Program-made: the position numbers and the translations under genes | Assembly: GCA_964473005.1 (NCBI GenBank) | Contig: CAYYME010000014.1 | Coordinates: 1-14,763 of the forward strand | Direction of reading: 5' to 3' | Length of the DNA stretch: 14,763 nucleotides | DNA from: JAFCEV01 sp964473005 | Lineage (GTDB): Archaea; Nanobdellota; Nanobdellia; Pacearchaeales; GW2011-AR1 | Notes under the pieces: generated by a model | Seen by the model: the letters and a program-made list of their open reading frames with translations, nothing else | The model's database searches: none | What the model was told of the DNA's origin: nothing | Part shown: one piece after another, positions 1-6,591 of the stretch | Layout: the number at the start of each line of letters is the position of its first letter | Numbering within the stretch: position 1 is the stretch's first letter

Positions 1-7
1 CAAACAA

Positions 8-15
8 TTTATAAA
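8..15 (+). promoter_or_regulatory. TATA box (BoxA) of rtcB
   Basis: TTTATAAA, preceded by an A-rich stretch that could be a BRE. Its centre lies about 25 nt before the ATG at 37, where archaeal transcription normally begins, so the message is probably leaderless and begins at that ATG. The position is read directly; promoter function is inferred. Confidence 0.65.
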
Positions 16-36
16 TTTCTTATGCATTTGCTTTAT

Positions 37-1230
37 ATGAAAAAGAAAATATTTGATTATTCGCTTGATGCAGATAAGGAAACTCTCAGGCAGTTTAAAG
101 AATGCTATTCTGAAAAATTTGTGACTGCTGCAGCGCTGATGCCTGATGCGCACAAAGGGTATGTTGCGCCAATAGGAGCGGTTCTCGTGACAAAAGCATA
201 TGTTGTCCCTGCATGGGTTGGTTTTGATATTGGTTGCGGCATGATTGCAGTAAGAATTAAAGGAAAAGATATTCTGGAAAAAGTAAAGAAGAATATTGAA
301 GCAATTTATAACAAAGTTGTCAGGGAAATTCCAATGGGTGTTGGAGAGACAAACAAAGAGAAGAAGATAACTCTAAAAACAAGAGGAGAATTTGTTAAAT
401 TATTAGATAAATTTAGTAAAGGCGCTCACGATAAAAGGGTACTGCAATTGCTAAAAGATATTTCTCTTAAACATCTTGGAACTCTCGGAGGAGGAAATCA
501 TTTTATATCTCTGAATGAGGAGGAAAATCAAAAAAACAAAGATTTTGTCTGGCTGGTAATTCATTCCGGAAGCAGGGGTATGGGGCACAGAATTGCAAAA
601 GAATATATGATAAGAGCATCGCACACAGGAATAAGCAGCAATTTTTTTCCAAAAAATCGTAAAGCATCTGGGGATGAAAAAGAATATGAAAAAACATTTC
701 CCCTCGACGTCAAATCGCAGTTGGGAAAAGAATATCTGAATGTTCTTGATTTCGGGCTTGAATTTGCACTGCTCAACAGACTGGAGATGAGCTACAAGGT
801 TGTGAAAGTTCTGGAGGAAGTTCTTGGAGAAAAATTAAAAGCAGAATTATGGACAAACAAAAATCACAATCATGCAATTCCTGAAAAAGGAAAATATATT
901 CACAGAAAAGGCGCAACTCCTGCAAAAAAAGGAGAAAGAGGAATTATCCCTGGAAATATGCGGGATGGTTCTTTTTTAGTGGAAGGGCTCGGCAATCCAA
1001 AATTTCTGTATTCTTCCACTCACGGAGCAGGAAGAGCGATGAGCAGAAAAAAAGCAAAAGAGGTTATCTCGAAAGAAGAATTCAAAGAAGAAATGAAAGG
1101 AATAAAAACAAATTTAGTTATAGACGAAGCACCAATGGCTTACAAAGATATCTTCAAAGTCATGGAAAAACAAAAATCTTCTGTGAAGATAATTAAGCAT
1201 TTAAAGCCGATAATAAACTGGCAGAAATAA
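37..1230 (+). CDS. rtcB: RtcB family RNA ligase (tRNA-splicing ligase)
   Basis: RtcB joins RNA ends carrying 2',3'-cyclic phosphate or 3'-phosphate to 5'-OH ends, using GTP and Mn2+; in archaea it seals tRNA exons after intron removal. Seen with ATG37 as residue 1 (397 aa): MPDAHKG near 35-41, DIGCG with likely metal ligands Asp64 and Cys67, GGGNH with His155, VIHSGSRG with His176, NHNH with His277, and THGAGRAMSR with His329 as the expected guanylylated histidine. All key residues are present. The length is close to bacterial RtcB (about 408 aa) and shorter than typical archaeal RtcB (about 480 aa). An in-frame ATG at 22 would add five residues, but the TATA box at 8-15 places the transcript start near 37, so I chose 37. 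It is the only + strand gene and converges on the pilus locus. Confidence 0.95.
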   Translation: MKKKIFDYSLDADKETLRQFKECYSEKFVTAAALMPDAHKGYVAPIGAVLVTKAYVVPAWVGFDIGCGMIAVRIKGKDILEKVKKNIEAIYNKVVREIPMGVGETNKEKKITLKTRGEFVKLLDKFSKGAHDKRVLQLLKDISLKHLGTLGGGNHFISLNEEENQKNKDFVWLVIHSGSRGMGHRIAKEYMIRASHTGISSNFFPKNRKASGDEKEYEKTFPLDVKSQLGKEYLNVLDFGLEFALLNRLEMSYKVVKVLEEVLGEKLKAELWTNKNHNHAIPEKGKYIHRKGATPAKKGERGIIPGNMRDGSFLVEGLGNPKFLYSSTHGAGRAMSRKKAKEVISKEEFKEEMKGIKTNLVIDEAPMAYKDIFKVMEKQKSSVKIIKHLKPIINWQK

Positions 1231-1391
1231 TTATTTTTAAGGAGGAAGATAGTTCTTATTTTTAGTTCACATTTTAATAGATTTAGGGTATTACCTAATT
1301 TTGTTTATCAACTTTTTACTTATTAACTATTATTATCCTCTATAAACTACTTTAATTTCTAATTGCATCCTCCTTTTTGCTTTTCTTATCT

Positions 1392-1904
1392 TTATTCTGC
1401 TGTCCAGCAGAATAATTTTATCTGCCGGGGATTATATGTTTCTGTATTTGCAGCAATCATGACAGACTGGACATAAATATCTTTTTCCTCCAAATCCATA
1501 TTACAGGATTCCTGTATTCCGCAGATTTTTGATGTGCAGTTCAGGTAATCAGGAATTCTTTTAGTTATAAATCCGCTGAGTTCTGGGGGAAAATTCCCAA
1601 ATTCCACAGCTTCGGCTGTGCCAAGAATATAATCCCTGAAACTTTCATTCATCTGAATCTCTCTCAAAATTGCTGTTTCTGTCAGGAAAACTTTTGGAGT
1701 GATGTCTGTTTTTTTAATATATTCTTTGTCCAGAGCAACCAAGGCAACTCCGAGTATAAGCAGAATTGCCACAAGTGCTTCCACGAGCCTTATCCATCCG
1801 TGTTTATTTTTCATTTTATGCGATTTCAGTCGGAGGCATCTAAAGAAATCGCTATTTTCTACCATTGTAGGTTCTTTTCTAAAGAACCCCATTTTCATTA
1901 CCAT
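1392..1904 (-). CDS. Prepilin-like membrane protein, last gene of the pilus locus
   Basis: One hydrophobic segment (about residues 37-58 of 170) follows a basic stretch and contains a glutamate (GWIRLVEALVAILL), the layout of a type IV prepilin N-terminus. The rest is predicted extracellular and has four Cys (at about 122-134 and 166) that could form disulfides. The start at 1904 has an SD-like GAGG a few nt upstream and overlaps the preceding stop codon by 7 nt (GTATGGTAATG), which suggests translational coupling. It would give an unusually long 36-residue leader. A shorter start at 1814 (140 aa) places the leader five residues before the Gly. If cleavage follows that Gly, Glu falls at +6 rather than the usual +5, so processing is uncertain. 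I infer a minor pilin or pseudopilin; no exact family is recognised. Confidence 0.7.
   Translation of the reverse strand: MVMKMGFFRKEPTMVENSDFFRCLRLKSHKMKNKHGWIRLVEALVAILLILGVALVALDKEYIKKTDITPKVFLTETAILREIQMNESFRDYILGTAEAVEFGNFPPELSGFITKRIPDYLNCTSKICGIQESCNMDLEEKDIYVQSVMIAANTETYNPRQIKLFCWTAE
1394..1413. terminator. Possible hairpin between convergent transcripts
   Basis: A perfect 9-bp inverted repeat (ATTCTGCTG / CAGCAGAAT) with a 2-nt spacer overlaps the last codons of the pilin-like gene. On the + strand it follows a T/C-rich run at about 1370-1393, 160-180 nt after the rtcB stop. Nothing else is seen in the 161-nt gap at 1231-1391 apart from T-rich runs. Archaeal termination usually depends on U-tracts rather than hairpins, so the role is uncertain. 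Confidence 0.3.
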
Positions 1905-2641
1905 ACTTTTATCCTCAAAAACCCAAAATTTATATTTCCTTCGCCATCCATATACTGAATTGGAACCTCTTCAATATAAACACTTGTTGTTTCAGGAGGG
2001 GTTGATTTTTCAGCAGAGAGAATAGGAGGTTCAGTTTTCTCCCCATCATAAAGATAAAAGCTGAATTCAGTTCCCTTAGGAACCCCAATCTCAATTTTCA
2101 TTCCTTCATAATCAGCATAATAACTCTCATTTAAGTCTTCCAGTTTTGATTCAAATATTTCATTGTAGGTTTTTATTATTCCGACAGAATAAGGTTTCGG
2201 GTCGCAACCCCCTATACTTGTCTGAGAATTTGAGATTTCATCTGAATAATACACTTTCAGAATGCCTACAAAACCAGTTCCTGTTTTTATTTCAATTCCC
2301 TGCCCCTGTATTTCATATTGAAGAGTATCCCCCTCCTCGTTTTTTATTATTAATTTGTCCCTAACTCCAGGAGGTATTTCATCATCAGCAATGTTTTGTA
2401 TGTTTATGCATGTTTTGCTTGTGGCGCTGTTCACAACTATTGTCACGCTTGTATAATTTTCTGTGCTTTCTTCAATAAGGCTTAATTTCAGATAATCAAG
2501 GATATACTGCTTGTCTCTTTCCCGGTTTGTTACGGGTTCAAGAATTGAATACAAAAAAAACAGGAAAGTGATGAATATCACAAATGAAACAACCACCCCG
2601 ACATGAGAAGCCCTTCGATCTTTTATCATGACTTTTATCAT
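1898..2641 (-). CDS. Prepilin-like membrane protein
   Basis: A 247-aa protein with a short basic N-terminus (KDRRASHVG) followed by one long hydrophobic helix (about residues 14-34) and a large polar ectodomain containing two Cys (near 78 and 145). This is the shape of an archaeal minor pilin or pseudopilin, though no Glu5-type residue is obvious. The start codon overlaps the TadC-like stop as ATGA (2638-2641), and the gene runs 7 nt into the next prepilin-like gene, so the three are probably translated as a coupled block. A second Met at residue 5 is possible. Position after the platform proteins suggests a minor component that primes or caps the fibre (inference). The ectodomain is not recognised. 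Confidence 0.7.
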   Translation of the reverse strand: MIKVMIKDRRASHVGVVVSFVIFITFLFFLYSILEPVTNRERDKQYILDYLKLSLIEESTENYTSVTIVVNSATSKTCINIQNIADDEIPPGVRDKLIIKNEEGDTLQYEIQGQGIEIKTGTGFVGILKVYYSDEISNSQTSIGGCDPKPYSVGIIKTYNEIFESKLEDLNESYYADYEGMKIEIGVPKGTEFSFYLYDGEKTEPPILSAEKSTPPETTSVYIEEVPIQYMDGEGNINFGFLRIKVW

Positions 2642-3474
2642 CCTAAAAGAATATTTGCTCCTGCTGAAATCAAAAATGCTGTCAGCATAAGGGCAAAAGA
2701 GTGTTTAATTCCGGATTTAATATTTCCTTCTGCAAGTTTTCCTATGGTTAGTCCTGTAAAAAAGCCCTGAATTAAAAGCATATACAAAAATGAATTTGCA
2801 AGTTCCTGCTGGCTTACAGCACCGCCACCTCCGCTAATTCCTGCAACACCTATATTGCCGATATTGGAAATTCCTGAAACCATCGGAAGTATCTGAAACT
2901 GCATAACCAGTATTATTGCCATAAATACAAAGAAAATAATATATCCCTGAACAACCAGAGTTGATATTGCCGCCTTTCTTTCTTTTTTCAGTTTGTCTGA
3001 AGTGCTTACAGCTTCTGCAACTGCTTCCAGGATTCCCCCGATTTCCCCTCCTGCCCTTTCAGCCTGTCCGATTAATGTCAATGCTCTTGAAATGGTTTTG
3101 TTATTTGCATCTTTTGAGAATACTTCAAGTGCAGTGGTCAGCGGAATACCCATATTAATCTGGTTTGCAAGTTTTTTAACATGCTCGCTCAGAGCGCCAT
3201 ACTGCTTTTCTTTAACATTCACTATGCTTCTGCTTATCGGAGTTCCCGTCTTTACACTCTCGACGAGATTTCTTGCAAATTCCAGGAACATTTCTTCTTT
3301 TTCAGAAGCCATCCTTGATTCATGAATTAGCGTGAAAACAAATGGGGCAACTCCAACCAAAATACCGCCGCCCATCAGCAGCAGAAAGACTTTGCTTTTC
3401 ATAAATATCAAAGCAATTAGGATAAGTCCTGCTCCAAGCCCTATTCCCACCCAGTGTGATTTTTTTAATTCCAT
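2638..3474 (-). CDS. TadC-like pilus platform protein (type II secretion system F domain)
   Basis: Inner platform protein of type IV pilus/Tad/archaellum-type machines, expected to sit in the membrane above the assembly ATPase and couple its motion to subunit insertion. Seen in 278 aa: two hydrophobic segments near 10-48, then a cytoplasmic T2SSF domain at about 60-165 with the usual amphipathic pattern (EFARNLVESVKTGTPISRSI; GQAERAGGEIGGILEAVAEA), followed by three hydrophobic segments near 169-197, 226-245 and 258-277. A Gly-rich loop lies near 200-220. It starts 3 nt after the cyclodipeptide synthase stop. With the TadB-like protein it makes up the two-subunit platform; here a foreign gene separates the two. 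Family assignment is from pattern; TadC rather than FlaJ/ArlJ is my inference from size. Confidence 0.88.
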   Translation of the reverse strand: MELKKSHWVGIGLGAGLILIALIFMKSKVFLLLMGGGILVGVAPFVFTLIHESRMASEKEEMFLEFARNLVESVKTGTPISRSIVNVKEKQYGALSEHVKKLANQINMGIPLTTALEVFSKDANNKTISRALTLIGQAERAGGEIGGILEAVAEAVSTSDKLKKERKAAISTLVVQGYIIFFVFMAIILVMQFQILPMVSGISNIGNIGVAGISGGGGAVSQQELANSFLYMLLIQGFFTGLTIGKLAEGNIKSGIKHSFALMLTAFLISAGANILLG

Positions 3475-3477
3475 TTT

Positions 3478-4161
3478 TTAGTTTACTATTGCTAAAGCAA
3501 CTTTTTCTTTTGGAAGTTTCTTGTTTAATTCTGGAAAGATTTTTCTTTTTTGTATCTTCTCTAAGAATTTACTTATTTTAGTCTCTTGAGGGTAAATATA
3601 AAGATTATAATAATTTAAACTAAGATTAATGCCTGAATATAAAGCAACAAATTCTTCTAAAAGGTATTCTGATAATCTTAAATACCCTTCTTTTGAAAAC
3701 TTTCTGTCATTAATCATAGATTTCACAAGATTTAGAATTTCTTTTTTAAATTTGAGATTATCTTTGAATTCTTTATAAATCCGCGGAGTGTATATAGAAT
3801 AAAACTTATCCTCTTTTTCATATTCACTCCATCTTAAAATTTCTATTTTCTCTTTATCTTTTTTTGTTACTTTAGAAATAATTTTTGATAATCTTAACTC
3901 TATTTTACTTCCCTCATTAATAGCTTTCTTAATCGCATTTTTTCTATTTTTCTTATTTCTAACACCATAATTTATCGCATGAATCTTATCTGCAATTAAA
4001 AACAAAACTTTGCTTTTTGTATATTTTAAAGCCCAATTTAGATATTCTCTTAAATTTTCCTTAGTAAACCACTTGTTTCCTATACTTATTCCAATATAAA
4101 TATTAAACTTTTTTGATTCTATTTCTTTTTTTGTTGTGTTAAATGCTTTTCTTATTTTCAT
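3478..4161 (-). CDS. Cyclodipeptide synthase (CDPS) homologue
   Basis: CDPSs take aminoacyl groups from two charged tRNAs and join them into a cyclic dipeptide through a covalent aminoacyl-serine intermediate. The 227-aa length matches the family (about 220-250). By recalled comparison with Streptomyces AlbC: GISIGNKWF (24-32) matches GISAGNSYF, making Ser26 the likely nucleophile (AlbC Ser37) and Asn29 the equivalent of Asn40; Tyr166 and Glu170 in YLLEE match Tyr178/Glu182; Tyr190 in IYPQET matches Tyr202. Conserved helical stretches also align (NWALKYTKSKVLFLIAD; KNRKNAIKKAI). The protein is very basic and Lys-rich, as suits tRNA binding. It lies 1 nt after the TadB-like stop and 3 nt before the TadC-like start, and is far more AT-rich than either in sampled lines (about 20-23% GC against 42-47%), suggesting insertion. 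No tailoring enzyme is nearby. The product cannot be predicted. Confidence 0.85.
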   Translation of the reverse strand: MKIRKAFNTTKKEIESKKFNIYIGISIGNKWFTKENLREYLNWALKYTKSKVLFLIADKIHAINYGVRNKKNRKNAIKKAINEGSKIELRLSKIISKVTKKDKEKIEILRWSEYEKEDKFYSIYTPRIYKEFKDNLKFKKEILNLVKSMINDRKFSKEGYLRLSEYLLEEFVALYSGINLSLNYYNLYIYPQETKISKFLEKIQKRKIFPELNKKLPKEKVALAIVN

Positions 4162-4162
4162 T

Positions 4163-5467
4163 TTAGTCAGTTTTTTTCATGTGCAAAAATACAAGGAAAA
4201 CTACATTTATGAGAGTAACTCCCATTACCATTATTAGTGTGATTGTGTTTGTGCTGAATCCAATCCCAAGCCCGCTTATTTTCATCATCATCAGAAGAAG
4301 CATAAGAATCATCGGGGCAGCGATGACAACACTTATGTAAATATCCATAAAGGTTTCTGCTGTCTTGATATATTTCTCTCTTTCAAGCTTGTGTTCAAAT
4401 AAGAGGGTCTTTGCTCTTTCGTCAAAGAACTGCGGAAGGTCTCCTCCTGAATTTATTGTCGTCGCCAGTCCTCCGTATAATTCCGAGAGTTTTTTGCTCG
4501 CGCTGTTGAATGCCTCTTTTCTCAGCGCGCTCACAAAATTATATCCGTGAATATTAATTTCATTTATCAGTTTTGTGAATTCTTTTCTGAGATAAGGATA
4601 TTCTTTTGTGGAAAGTATAATGTTGAAGATTTTGCTCGGGTCAATAAGGGAGCCGGATATAGCAGCCATGTTTATCGTCGCAAACGGAAGTTCCTGGTCT
4701 ATTCTGTGTCCTATGGAATTCCTTTCCATGGAAGGATAAATATACATCATCACAAAAGTCCCGAGCGGGATAATTAAAGGAATCCAGAAGATTTTCAAAA
4801 GTCTGATTCCTATTTTTTCTGTGGCTCTGGTTATAATCGGCAGTTCAGCCCCAAAATTAAAAAACAGAAAGAACAAAAAAATCAGCAGTCCTGCAAATAC
4901 TGCCAGAAGAGCTGTGAAGAATATCATTGATATATAAGTGACAGGAGTATACTGCAGATTTGCTTTTACTAAATCTCTTTCCAGAGTCTGAAAGCCTTTT
5001 TTATTCACGAGAGAAAGAGACATCCTGTAAAATAACCTGTTCGCAGTTTTTGCATATGTTCTGGGTTTTTTTGTTATCTCTTCTGTAAGTTGCTCCTCTT
5101 TCTGCTTGATTCTTTTAAGAGTTGCTTTCTCAAGCCATTCAAGTTCCTTGCTCCCGGACTTTCCTTTTTTTATTATCTTTTTTTCAGGCTTTTTTTCAGG
5201 CTTTTGTATTTTCTCCGGCTGTGAACTCTCTGGTTTTTTTTCTGACAGGGGCTTTGTGAGATATATCCTCTTGAGTGTTTCTGTTATGCTGTTATTTGCT
5301 TCTTTCAGGGAATTTTTTAATGCATCAATCTCCGAGGAAATCATCTTTTTTTCCCTTCTGTCCTTTGCCTTTTCAATATTATTAAATAAAGAAGCCATCT
5401 CTCCGGTTATCTTTTTTATTTTGGAGATATTCTGCTTCAGCTCTTCAAATGAATTTGTGTTTTTCAT
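4163..5467 (-). CDS. TadB-like pilus platform protein with coiled-coil N-terminal extension
   Basis: Second T2SSF-type membrane protein of the pilus platform, 434 aa. Seen: a charged, probably coiled-coil region at 1-70; a Lys/Pro/Glu-rich linker at about 75-105; a further basic helix to 135; hydrophobic segments near 178-206 and 228-246; the cytoplasmic T2SSF domain at about 255-365 (DQELPFATINMAAIS; LYGGLATTINSGGDLPQFFDE); and two more hydrophobic segments near 374-396 and 408-430. The N-terminal extension is larger than in typical TadB and may contact the ATPase or the 54-aa protein encoded just upstream, which it resembles in pattern. The start overlaps that gene as ATGA (5464-5467). Function comes from the family; the role of the extension is inference. 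Confidence 0.87.
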   Translation of the reverse strand: MKNTNSFEELKQNISKIKKITGEMASLFNNIEKAKDRREKKMISSEIDALKNSLKEANNSITETLKRIYLTKPLSEKKPESSQPEKIQKPEKKPEKKIIKKGKSGSKELEWLEKATLKRIKQKEEQLTEEITKKPRTYAKTANRLFYRMSLSLVNKKGFQTLERDLVKANLQYTPVTYISMIFFTALLAVFAGLLIFLFFLFFNFGAELPIITRATEKIGIRLLKIFWIPLIIPLGTFVMMYIYPSMERNSIGHRIDQELPFATINMAAISGSLIDPSKIFNIILSTKEYPYLRKEFTKLINEINIHGYNFVSALRKEAFNSASKKLSELYGGLATTINSGGDLPQFFDERAKTLLFEHKLEREKYIKTAETFMDIYISVVIAAPMILMLLLMMMKISGLGIGFSTNTITLIMVMGVTLINVVFLVFLHMKKTD

Positions 5468-5628
5468 TTTAAAATTTCAGAGATTTTTGACTGCACCCCT
5501 GATATAAATTTTTTTATTTTTTCAAAATTTTCAGAATCTTTCCTGTCATAGGCTTCTTCCAGTCTGGAGCCTGCTTCTTCAAGACTTTTTACCAGCTGAT
5601 TAAGAACTGCCGCATCCTCTTTTTTCAT
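5464..5628 (-). CDS. Small helical protein (54 aa) coupled to the TadB-like gene
   Basis: ATG at 5628-5626 and TGA at 5466-5464 enclose 54 codons. The protein begins MKKEDAAVLNQLVKSLEEA and is charged and almost wholly predicted helical, with no membrane segment or Cys. The start shares four bases (ATGA) with the HEPN stop and the stop shares four (ATGA) with the TadB-like start, and a GGAG lies about a dozen nt before the start; together these support a real, coupled gene. Its second half (LEEAYDRKDSENFEKIKKF and what follows) resembles the TadB-like N-terminus (FNNIEKAKDRREKKMISSEI) in charge and heptad pattern, so it may pair with it or be a split-off copy. No known family is recognised. 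Confidence 0.7.
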   Translation of the reverse strand: MKKEDAAVLNQLVKSLEEAGSRLEEAYDRKDSENFEKIKKFISGVQSKISEILK

Positions 5629-6035
5629 TTTGTTTTTTTCTCCATTTTATCTCTGAATAAAACTAAATCTTTTATGATTATCTCTGCCTCTTCTACAGAA
5701 ATTTCCTTGCCATAATAGTTTATTTGATTTCTTATTATTCTGAATCTGTTAAATTTCTCTGAGGAGATTTTATCATTGCATATCTCATCTAAAAATGCAC
5801 AAAAGCATTCATGATTGTATACTTTGAATCCTTTTTTAATAGCAAATGCTTCTAAAATTTCTCTTAGCGATTCATAAACAAGGCTTATTTTTGCAGATGC
5901 AGTTATGCTGTCTAATTTTAATCTTTTACTTGATTCAAATTTCTTCTTGCTTGATTTTATAAGAGAATTTATTAAATATTCATCTTTTGCAACCTCTTTT
6001 ATAAATTTCTTATCTCTGCATTCTTCCCAGTCCAT
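5625..6035 (-). CDS. HEPN domain protein, partner of the MNT nucleotidyltransferase
   Basis: A 136-aa all-helical protein resembling HEPN proteins that pair with minimal nucleotidyltransferases (MNT). In such pairs the HEPN member is often an RNase toxin with an R-x4-6-H motif near the last helix, and the MNT member neutralises it by nucleotidylating a tyrosine beside that His. Here the matching stretch is IIRNQINYYG (100-109): Arg102 and Asn103 are kept, but the His position is Tyr107 and no His follows, so ribonuclease activity is doubtful. The start overlaps the MNT stop by one base (TAATG), which fits co-translation. Base composition is AT-rich in a sampled line (about 28% GC). It may be a non-toxic regulator or a decayed toxin. 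Family call from motif and context. Confidence 0.72.
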   Translation of the reverse strand: MDWEECRDKKFIKEVAKDEYLINSLIKSSKKKFESSKRLKLDSITASAKISLVYESLREILEAFAIKKGFKVYNHECFCAFLDEICNDKISSEKFNRFRIIRNQINYYGKEISVEEAEIIIKDLVLFRDKMEKKTK

Positions 6036-6544
6036 TATTTCATCACCCCCTGAATAACATAACTATTAAGAATATTCATTTTAAGTTCTTTGCTGTTTAT
6101 ATCTGAAAGAGATTTAAATCTGAATAATTGTATCTTTCTTCTGAGAATTTTTTCAAATCTTTCGAAATTAAGATTCCTGTTCATCTCTGTAAATACTGCC
6201 AAATCAATATCTGAATCTTTTTTTGCTTCAATTTTTATTAAAGAGCCGAATAGTATAATTGTGGGCTCATGCAGATTATTATTTAAGTACTCAATAATCT
6301 CTTTTAATTTTTCTCTCCAGTATATTCTTGATAAATCTTTCAGAACAGGGTTCTCTCTGTTTGCTCTGAATAATATATATCCTCTGTCCTCTCTCTTTTT
6401 AAGCAACCCCTGTGCTCCAAATTCTTTTAGCAGTTTAGAAGCAGTTGGAGGAGTTATTCCCATAACTCTGGAATACTCTCTCACTCCGATTTCACTATAG
6501 CAATCTTCCATGAATGGGGACAGATTGTAAATTATTTTTAACAT
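6035..6544 (-). CDS. Winged-helix plus MNT-type nucleotidyltransferase
   Basis: A 169-aa protein with two parts. Residues about 1-60 look like a winged helix-turn-helix (REYSRVMGITPPTASKLLKE, then a basic wing RGYILFR). Residues about 92-165 are a minimal nucleotidyltransferase with the hallmark GS (100-101) followed by DSDID (110-114, metal-binding Asp112 and Asp114). MNT proteins transfer nucleotides to a partner, commonly a HEPN protein such as the one encoded next. The wHTH suggests it also binds its own promoter, where a 7-bp inverted repeat brackets the TATA box. The ATG at 6544 lies about 27 nt from that box, indicating a leaderless start. It sits inside the pilus locus with its own promoter and AT-rich composition (about 25% GC in a sampled line), so probably an inserted cassette. 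Confidence 0.83.
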   Translation of the reverse strand: MLKIIYNLSPFMEDCYSEIGVREYSRVMGITPPTASKLLKEFGAQGLLKKREDRGYILFRANRENPVLKDLSRIYWREKLKEIIEYLNNNLHEPTIILFGSLIKIEAKKDSDIDLAVFTEMNRNLNFERFEKILRRKIQLFRFKSLSDINSKELKMNILNSYVIQGVMK

Positions 6545-6584
6545 ATGTAAATAATACTTAACAAGTGTTTATAAATCTTTACAT
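6545..6584 (-). promoter_or_regulatory. Promoter with inverted-repeat operator candidate for the MNT/HEPN pair
   Basis: A TTTATAAA box lies at 6568-6575, centred about 27 nt before the ATG at 6544. The arms ATGTAAA (6545-6551) and TTTACAT (6578-6584) form a perfect 7-bp inverted repeat, one arm touching the start codon and the other just upstream of the TATA box. A regulator bound there, possibly the winged-helix MNT protein, would block both TBP/TFB access and transcription start. Repeats and box are seen directly; autoregulation is inferred. Confidence 0.55.
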
Positions 6585-6591
6585 TTGAATA

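Noticed and set aside
22..39. ATG at 22 as the rtcB start
   Set aside because: It lies only about 10 nt from the centre of the TATA box, too close to be on the transcript; the ATG at 37 has the right spacing.
1333..1368. 11-codon peptide after a GGAGG on the - strand
   Set aside because: The GGAGG directly abuts the ATG, which is too close for use, and the peptide is too short to support.
5106..5507. Long + strand frames opposite the pilus genes, including this 133-aa one
   Set aside because: They mirror the Lys/Glu-rich coding sequence as Phe/Ser-rich translations, have no recognisable motif and contradict clear - strand genes.
37..6544. RtcB, HEPN/MNT and CDPS as one tRNA-damage and repair system
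   Set aside because: All three can act on tRNA or RNA, but rtcB is on the opposite strand with its own promoter, HEPN lacks its catalytic His, and nothing in the sequence links them beyond proximity.
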